A stretch of 64,000 nucleotides of DNA from JAMHWF01 sp035911095. GTDB lineage: Bacteria > Pseudomonadota > Gammaproteobacteria > Burkholderiales > Burkholderiaceae_C. The stretch spans positions 124,001 to 188,000 of the forward strand of contig JAMHWF010000077.1 of assembly GCA_035911095.1 (NCBI GenBank), in the 5' to 3' direction. Position numbers and translations under genes: made by a program. The notes below the pieces were generated by a model, which ran no database searches, had not been told where the DNA came from, and was given only the letters and a program-made list of their open reading frames with translations. This document shows positions 58,541 to 64,000 of this stretch, in pieces. Each line of letters begins with the position of its first letter. The first letter of the stretch is position 1.

Positions 58541-59658
58541 GCCTGCCGCGCATCTACCTCTGCGGCCCGATCGCCGGCGTCGGCGAGCCGGCGCGCGGTG
58601 GCTTCCAGGCCTGCAACCGGCGCACGATCGACGCGCTGCGCCTGCGCGGCGTCGACGTGGTCGAGCTGCCGTTTCCGCACCCGAAGGTCGGCGGCTGGCG
58701 CAAGTGGGTCCAGTACGCCACCGGCTTTCTCGCCCTCTATGCGCGCGTGCTGCGCTGCGAGCGCGGCTCGATCTTCCACCTGACGGCGCTGGGCTCCCAC
58801 TTCACCTGGTTCGTCTGGCCGCTCGCGCAGTGCGCCCGCCTGGCCGGCTGCACGCTGGTGTTCGACATCCGCGCCGGCGTGGCGCAGCGCAACTACGACG
58901 CCGGCGGGGCGCTGTTCCGCGCGGTCTACGCCCATTCGCTGCGCAGTGCCGACGAGGTGATGGTCGAGGGCGAGACCTACCTGCCCTTCGTCACCGCGAT
59001 CGTCGGCCGCACACCCTATTACCTGGCCAACCACATCGACGTCGAAGCGCTGCCTGCGCGGCAGGCGCCGGGGTCGGTCGCCGCCAGGCTGCCGGAGGCG
59101 CCGGCGCCGCGCCGGGTGCTGACGATCGTCCACGTCGGCCGCCTCGTGCCCGAGAAGGGCATCGGCATCGTCGTCGACGCCTGCCTCGCGCTGCAGGCCG
59201 CCGGCGAGGCGGTGCGGCTGCGGGTGGCCGGTGCCGGCGAGCCCGCCTACCTCGAGCAACTGCGCGCGCAGGCGCGCGACCTCGACGTGCAATGGCTCGG
59301 CCCGCAGCCCAGCGCCAAGGTGCTCGAGCTGTTCGCCGAGGCCGACGTCTTCCTGTTCCCGACCTCGCACCACGGGGAGGGGCAGTCCAATGCGCTGACC
59401 GAGGCGCTGGCCTGCGGCTGCGTGCCGATCGCCTCGGCGCATGGCTTCAACGCCGAGGTCATCGGCACCGCCGGCGTCACGCTGCCGCCGGGCAGCCCGG
59501 CGCAGGCCTACGCCGACGCGGTGCGCCACCTGTGGCACACGCCGGGCGCCTGGGACGAGGCCTCGCGCGCCGCCCGGCAGCGTGCCGGCGAGCGCTTCGC
59601 GACCGGGCCGGTCGTCGAGCGCCTGGTCGACCAGTACCGGCGCCTCGCCGCGCGCTGA
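58537..59658 (+). CDS. group 1 glycosyltransferase
   Basis: A 373-residue GT-B-fold glycosyltransferase family 4 type. The C-terminal domain has HVGRLVPEKGIGIVVDAC, VQWLGPQPSAKVLELFAEADVFLFPTSHHGEGQS (in part) and NALTEALACGCVPIAS, the nucleotide-sugar binding E-x7-E region. N-terminal acceptor domain starts RIYLCGPIAGVG. It probably adds a sugar to the lipid-linked oligosaccharide moved by the flippase. Donor and acceptor unknown. Confidence 0.88.
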   Translation: MSLPRIYLCGPIAGVGEPARGGFQACNRRTIDALRLRGVDVVELPFPHPKVGGWRKWVQYATGFLALYARVLRCERGSIFHLTALGSHFTWFVWPLAQCARLAGCTLVFDIRAGVAQRNYDAGGALFRAVYAHSLRSADEVMVEGETYLPFVTAIVGRTPYYLANHIDVEALPARQAPGSVAARLPEAPAPRRVLTIVHVGRLVPEKGIGIVVDACLALQAAGEAVRLRVAGAGEPAYLEQLRAQARDLDVQWLGPQPSAKVLELFAEADVFLFPTSHHGEGQSNALTEALACGCVPIASAHGFNAEVIGTAGVTLPPGSPAQAYADAVRHLWHTPGAWDEASRAARQRAGERFATGPVVERLVDQYRRLAAR

Positions 59659-59905
59659 CCCGCGACGCGGCCACTCGGGCCCCGCCCGACGGGCCCCTGC
59701 CCGGCCCACGCGGCGCTGGCACCGCGAAGCCCCGGACGGCGCCGCGATCGAGAGCGTGCAAAAAGTGTCACCAGGCAGGCCGCAGGGCGCCTTTCGCGCC
59801 CGACGCGTGGGCGGTTGCGCTCAATATGCGGTGCCCGCCGCCGATGGAACGGCGAGCTTGTTCCCGCGGCCTGCCGCCTGACACGCGCCGAGCCCGAACC
59901 TGAAA

Positions 59906-62074
59906 GTGAACTACCTCCCCGCCAGCTACAACCTCTGGACCGTCGCGGCCTCGCTGCTGATCGCCAGCTTCGCCTCGTATGTCGCGCTCGACCTGGCCAA
60001 GGGCCAGCGCGGCCGCGAAGGGCTGGCCGCGAAGCTGTGGTGGTTCGGTGGCTCCGTCGCGATGGGCACCGGCATCTGGTGCATGCACTTCGTCGGCATG
60101 CTGGCGTTCAAGCTGCCGATCGAGCTCGGCTACACGGCGCTGCTGACGGCCGTCTCCTGGGTGGCGGCGGTATCGACCTCGGCGGTGGCGCTGCATGTCG
60201 CCGGCCGCCCGACGCTGACCCTGCCGAGCCTGGCGCTCGGCGCCGGCTCGATGGGCATCGGCATCTGCGCGATGCACTACATCGGCATGGCCGCGCTCGA
60301 CCTCACGCCGGGCATCGTCTGGGACTGGGTGCTGGTCGCCGCCTCGGCGGCGATCGCGGTCGGGGCCGCGGCCGCGGCGCTGGCGATCTTCTTCTGGCTG
60401 CGCCGCGTCGAGGCAGGGCAGGCCCTGCAGTGGCAGATCCTCGCCGCGCTGGTGATGGGCGTGGCGATCTGCGGCATGCACTACACCGGCATGGCGGCGG
60501 CGAACTTCCCGGCCGACACGGTCTGCCTGAGCAGCAACGCGCTGGGCGGCAACGGCCTGGGCGGGATCGTCGCGCTGTCGTCCCTCGGCCTGCTCGCGAT
60601 GACCCTGGTCACGACCGTGCTCGACGCGCGGCTGCAGGACCGTGCGGCGCGCCTGGCCGATTCACTGAAGGCGTCGAACGCCCAACTGCAGACCGCCAAT
60701 GAGGAGCTGCGCCGCCGCGCCTTCCTCGACCCGCTGACCGGCCTGCCGAACCGCACGCTGTTCGAGGACCGCATGGCCCATGCGCTGCAGCGCCTGGAGC
60801 GACTGGCCGAGCGCATCGGCGAACGCCAGGCCGACAAGCTCGCGATCCTCTTCGTCGACCTCGACGGCTTCAAGCCGATCAACGACTCGCTCGGCCACGC
60901 CGCCGGCGACACCGTGCTGAAGGAGGTCGCCGGGCGGCTGAGCGCGACCGCGCGCGACAGCGACACCGTCGCGCGTCTGGGCGGCGACGAGTTCGTGCTG
61001 CTGGCGGAGGACCTGCCGAGCGTGGCCGACGGGGTCACGCTGGCGCAGCGCCTGGTCGCGTCGATGGCCGCGCCGTTCGAGGTGGCGGGGCGCCCGGTCT
61101 CGCTGTCGTGCTCGGTCGGCGTCGTCGTCTACCCGGACCACGGCACCGCCGACAAGCTGCTGGTCAACGCCGACGCCGCGATGTACTCGGCCAAGCGCGC
61201 CGGCGGCAACACCTTCGCGGTGTTCGAGTCGCAGATGGACGCCAAGGTCTTCGACCAGCTGAACCTGCTCAACGACCTCCGCCACGCGGTCGAGAACGGC
61301 GAGATGCGGCTGCACTACCAGCCCAAGGTCGACGGCCGTCTGGGCCAGATCCGCGGCGTCGAGGCCCTGCTGCGCTGGCAGCACCCGTCGCGCGGCATGG
61401 TCGGGCCCTACGAGTTCATTCCGCTGGCCGAGCGCTTCGGCATGATCGCGAGCCTCGGCGCCTGGGTGATCGACGAGACCTGCCGCCAGCTGCAGGCCTG
61501 GACCGACCAGGGCCTGCGCCTGCGGGTGTCGATCAACCTCTCGGTGCACCAGCTGCGCGACCCGGCCCTGATCGAGACCATCTCCTCGGCGCTCAAGCGC
61601 CACTACTGCGACCCGTCGCAGCTGATCTGCGAGATCACCGAGACGGTCGCGATGGAGGACGTGAAGGCGACCCAGCGTGCCATCGAGGCGCTGCACGGGA
61701 TCGGCGTGTCGCTCGCGATCGACGACTTCGGCACCGGCTACTCGAGCCTGAGCTACCTGCGCCAGCTGCCGGCGCGCCAGCTGAAGATCGACCGCAGCTT
61801 CGTGCTCGACATCGAGGAGAGCAGCGACGCACTCGCCGTCGTCGCCGCGATCATCAGCCTGGCCCACAAGCTCGGCCTGCGCGTGGTCGCCGAGGGCGTC
61901 GAGACCGCCCGGCAGCGCGACCTGCTGATCGAGCTCGGCTGCGACGAGCTGCAGGGCTACTACTTCGCCCGGCCGATGTCGGCCGAGGCCCTGTTCGGCT
62001 GGAGCGAAGGCCGCAAGCCCGAGGGCGCGGTCGACTTCTCGCCCTCGGTGCTGATGCCTGATCCCGGGGCCTGA
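59906..62074 (+). CDS. MHYT-GGDEF-EAL cyclic-di-GMP protein
   Basis: A 722-residue membrane protein. The N-terminal seven-helix MHYT sensor has three repeats (MHFVGM, MHYIGM, MHYTGM), thought to bind a metal and sense gases such as O2, CO or NO. Then a GGDEF domain (RLGGDEF intact, with RDSD as I-site) and an EAL domain (GVEALLRWQHP, ITETVAMED, DDFGTGYSSLSYL, VVAEGVET, all catalytic groups present). It could both make and degrade cyclic-di-GMP. GTG start. Position after the flippase/glycosyltransferase genes suggests control of surface polysaccharide. Confidence 0.92.
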   Translation: MNYLPASYNLWTVAASLLIASFASYVALDLAKGQRGREGLAAKLWWFGGSVAMGTGIWCMHFVGMLAFKLPIELGYTALLTAVSWVAAVSTSAVALHVAGRPTLTLPSLALGAGSMGIGICAMHYIGMAALDLTPGIVWDWVLVAASAAIAVGAAAAALAIFFWLRRVEAGQALQWQILAALVMGVAICGMHYTGMAAANFPADTVCLSSNALGGNGLGGIVALSSLGLLAMTLVTTVLDARLQDRAARLADSLKASNAQLQTANEELRRRAFLDPLTGLPNRTLFEDRMAHALQRLERLAERIGERQADKLAILFVDLDGFKPINDSLGHAAGDTVLKEVAGRLSATARDSDTVARLGGDEFVLLAEDLPSVADGVTLAQRLVASMAAPFEVAGRPVSLSCSVGVVVYPDHGTADKLLVNADAAMYSAKRAGGNTFAVFESQMDAKVFDQLNLLNDLRHAVENGEMRLHYQPKVDGRLGQIRGVEALLRWQHPSRGMVGPYEFIPLAERFGMIASLGAWVIDETCRQLQAWTDQGLRLRVSINLSVHQLRDPALIETISSALKRHYCDPSQLICEITETVAMEDVKATQRAIEALHGIGVSLAIDDFGTGYSSLSYLRQLPARQLKIDRSFVLDIEESSDALAVVAAIISLAHKLGLRVVAEGVETARQRDLLIELGCDELQGYYFARPMSAEALFGWSEGRKPEGAVDFSPSVLMPDPGA

Positions 62075-62079
62075 GGCGC

Positions 62080-63546
62080 TCAGCTCCCGCTCAGGTTCGG
62101 GTCGCGCCACACCCGCTCGAAGGGCAGGCGCCAGGCGTTCGGCGCGATCAGCTGGTGGATCGGCTTGGGGCCCCAGGAGCCGGGTTCGTACAGGCGCACC
62201 GGCGGCGGTGACTCGATCAGCGGCGTCGAGATGTCCCACAGCCGCTCGATGCCCTCGGCGGTGGTGAACAGCGTGCGGTCGCCGCGCATCGCGTCGAGGA
62301 TCAGGCGCTCGTAGGCCTCGAGCACGTCGCCGATCATCCCGGTGTCGCGCATCGCGAACTGCAGGCTCAGCTTGTCGAGCCGCATGCCCGGGCCCGGACG
62401 CTTGCCGTAGAACGAGAGCGACATCTTCGACGCGTCGGCGAGGTCGAAGGTCAGGTGGTCCGGCCCCTGGGAGCCGACGCCGGAGCCGGGCGGGAACATG
62501 CTCTTCGGCGGCTCGCGGAAGGCGATCGAGATGATCCGCTGCCCCTCGGCCAGGCGCTTGCCGGTGCGCAGGTAGAAGGGCACGCCGGCCCAGCGCCAGT
62601 TGTCGATGTGGCACTTCATCGCGATGAAGGTCTCGGTGTCGCTCTCGGGGTCGACGCCTTCCTCGCGCCGGTAGCCGCTGTACTGGCCGCGCACGACGTG
62701 GGCCGGCTGGACCGGCAGCATCGAGCGGAAGACCTTGTTCTTCTCCTCGCTGATCGGCTGCGGCTCGAGCGCGGTCGGAGCCTCCATCGCCATGAAGCCG
62801 AGGATCTGGAACAGGTGCGTGACGACCATGTCGCGGTAGGCGCCGGTCTGCTCGTAGAAGCCGGCGCGCTTGCCCAGGCCGAGCGTCTCGGGCACGTCGA
62901 TCTGCACGTGGTCGATGAAGTTGCGGTTCCAGATCGGCTCGAACAGGCCGTTGCCGAAGCGGAAGGCGAGGATGTTCTGCGCCGGCTCCTTGCCGAGGAA
63001 GTGGTCGATGCGGAAGACCTGCTCCTCGGCGAACACCTCGTGCAGCCTTGCATTCAGCGCCACCGCGCTCTCGAGGTCGGTGCCGAAGGGCTTCTCCATC
63101 ACGATGCGCGAGCCCTCGACCAGGCCGGCCTCGCCGAGCAGCCGCACCGCCGGCAGCGCGGCGCTCGGCGGCACGCTCAGGTAGTGCAGGCGGCGGCTCT
63201 CGCTGCCGATGTCGGCCTCGGCGCGCTCGACCGCGGCCTTCAGCGCGGCCGGCCCGAGGGCGAGCGGGACGTAGTCGAGATGGTTCGCGAAGGCCGCCCA
63301 CGAGGCCTCGTCGACCCGGCGGCTCGCGAACTCGTCGAGCGCGGCGCGCGCGAAGCCACGGAACGCCTCGGGAGAGAACTCGTCGAGCGAGACGCCGATG
63401 ACGCGGCTGTTCGGAATGAAGCCCGCGCTCGCCAGGTGGTACAGGCCCGGCAGCAGCTTGCGCCGGGCCAGGTCGCCGGTGGCGCCGAACAGCACGACGA
63501 CCTGCGGGAACCGGGGCCCGACGCCGGGCGGAGGGCGCTTCGCCAC
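62080..63546 (-). CDS. zwf: glucose-6-phosphate 1-dehydrogenase
   Basis: A 488-residue enzyme oxidising glucose-6-phosphate to 6-phosphogluconolactone with NAD(P)+, entry to the pentose phosphate and Entner-Doudoroff routes. NADP loop LFGATGDLARRKLLPGLYHL (19-38) and the active-site motif RIDHFLGKE are perfect, as are SGYRREEGVDPESDTETF and KPIHQLIAPNAWRL. Full length. GTG start. It is convergent with the MHYT gene (5 nt between stops); no pgl or edd follows in this window. Confidence 0.95.
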   Translation of the reverse strand: MAKRPPPGVGPRFPQVVVLFGATGDLARRKLLPGLYHLASAGFIPNSRVIGVSLDEFSPEAFRGFARAALDEFASRRVDEASWAAFANHLDYVPLALGPAALKAAVERAEADIGSESRRLHYLSVPPSAALPAVRLLGEAGLVEGSRIVMEKPFGTDLESAVALNARLHEVFAEEQVFRIDHFLGKEPAQNILAFRFGNGLFEPIWNRNFIDHVQIDVPETLGLGKRAGFYEQTGAYRDMVVTHLFQILGFMAMEAPTALEPQPISEEKNKVFRSMLPVQPAHVVRGQYSGYRREEGVDPESDTETFIAMKCHIDNWRWAGVPFYLRTGKRLAEGQRIISIAFREPPKSMFPPGSGVGSQGPDHLTFDLADASKMSLSFYGKRPGPGMRLDKLSLQFAMRDTGMIGDVLEAYERLILDAMRGDRTLFTTAEGIERLWDISTPLIESPPPVRLYEPGSWGPKPIHQLIAPNAWRLPFERVWRDPNLSGS

Positions 63547-63721
63547 GGGGCGTGTCTCCAGCGAGGGACCGGGCGGGATGCGCGGCTGCCCACGCAGGCG
63601 GCGTGCAAGTTGGGTGCCACGCGCGGCGTGCCGTGCAGGCCGTCGTCGCGCGCCGGTGCCGGCCGGCGCAACCGGCCCGCGGGCCAGGAGGGCGCGCGCC
63701 GGCGGCGCGGCCCGCGGCGCC

Positions 63722-64000
63722 TCAGGCCGCGCGCGCGAGCACCTGCCCTGCCGGCAGCACCAGCGGGCTCATGCGGGTCATCTCGGCCTGGCCGAAGATC
63801 GTCGCGAACGGCAGGTCGGCCGCGTCGCGGCCGCTGCCGATGCGGATCACGTCGCCGGTCGGCGCCATCGCGGTCGGGTCGAACAGCACCCAGCGGTCTT
63901 CGAGCCAGACCTCGATCAGCGCGTGGAAGTCCGGCGGCGGCGTCTCCCACAGCACGTGGCCGACGACGAAGCGCGCCGGGATGTTCAGCGCGCGGCAGAG
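63722..64000 (-). CDS. transglutaminase-like protein (3' part)
   Basis: The C-terminal 92 residues of a transglutaminase-superfamily protein whose start lies past the window. LCRALNIPARFVVGHVLW is the helix after the catalytic Cys (outside), and HALIEVWLEDRWVLFDPT holds the catalytic His and Asp. The end MSPLVLPAGQVLARAA is typical of the short bacterial form often linked to alpha-E/circularly permuted ATP-grasp genes. Substrate unknown. Confidence 0.82.
   Translation of the reverse strand, partial: LCRALNIPARFVVGHVLWETPPPDFHALIEVWLEDRWVLFDPTAMAPTGDVIRIGSGRDAADLPFATIFGQAEMTRMSPLVLPAGQVLARAA

Noticed and set aside
1..64000. CRISPR arrays, insertion sequences, integrases, prophage, tRNA or rRNA genes
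   Set aside because: No direct-repeat array, transposase motif, integrase or RNA-gene signature was found on reading both strands; the single baseplate-like gene is isolated.

Overview
The window looks like chromosome from a very GC-rich betaproteobacterium, most probably a member of the Burkholderiales (Rubrivivax/Leptothrix/Methylibium-like). This rests on gene content and style: an orphan TctC/Bug periplasmic binding protein, CoA-transferase plus citryl-CoA-lyase pair, Csu-type fimbriae, many LysR regulators, GTG/TTG starts, and stop/start overlaps throughout. I see no rRNA, tRNA, CRISPR array, insertion sequence or prophage. Genes fill nearly all of the sequence, and most long open frames on the opposite strand are shadows caused by the base composition.

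Layout. 1-972: tail of an Mrp-type cation/proton antiporter operon (E-F-G), then an orphan TctC protein (1105-2124). 2196-8927 (minus): a tightly overlapping seven-gene operon headed by a MerR regulator with a vitamin-B12-binding light-sensor domain (LitR/CarH type), followed by a CFA-like methyltransferase, DUF1295, lipocalin, FAD amine oxidase, DUF1365 and a second CFA-synthase homologue; two matching 17-bp palindromes lie upstream. 9132-10874: pirin and an M24 peptidase-like protein. 11126-17208 (plus): an envelope redox/metal operon of porin, imelysin, di-haem oxidoreductase, FMN-binding protein and ApbE flavin transferase. 17300-18893: an orphan baseplate-like protein and a methyltransferase. 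19009-27654 (minus): TonB receptor, HemS and HmuTUV haem/iron uptake with a clear Fur box, ending in a small unknown gene and a DUF2325 gene.

27865-40205 is accessory metabolism and regulation: an NmrA-like reductase with a divergent AraC regulator, a HupE-like membrane protein, the CoA-transferase/citryl-CoA-lyase pair with LysR, an MFS exporter, a LysR regulator fused to a VanX-type D-Ala-D-Ala dipeptidase (36079-37650), SDR, VOC and TauE genes. 40535-48213 holds a winged-helix/protein-kinase/TPR fusion facing a Csu-type fimbrial operon, and a response regulator that is frameshifted and lacks the phospho-acceptor Asp. 48559-52445: NIPSNAP, ABM and ArsR genes, then a diguanylate cyclase. 52785-56881: a phosphate module, with PPK2 diverging from a Na/Pi cotransporter and a PstS-like protein, and two oppositely oriented Pho boxes between them. 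57035-62074: polysaccharide flippase, glycosyltransferase and a MHYT-GGDEF-EAL protein. 62080-64000 (minus): zwf and a partial transglutaminase.

The most unusual items are the LysR-dipeptidase fusion, the B12-photoreceptor lipid operon with its paired operators, the imelysin/flavinylation operon, and the orphan baseplate-like protein. Families were assigned by motif recognition only; no database search was possible.
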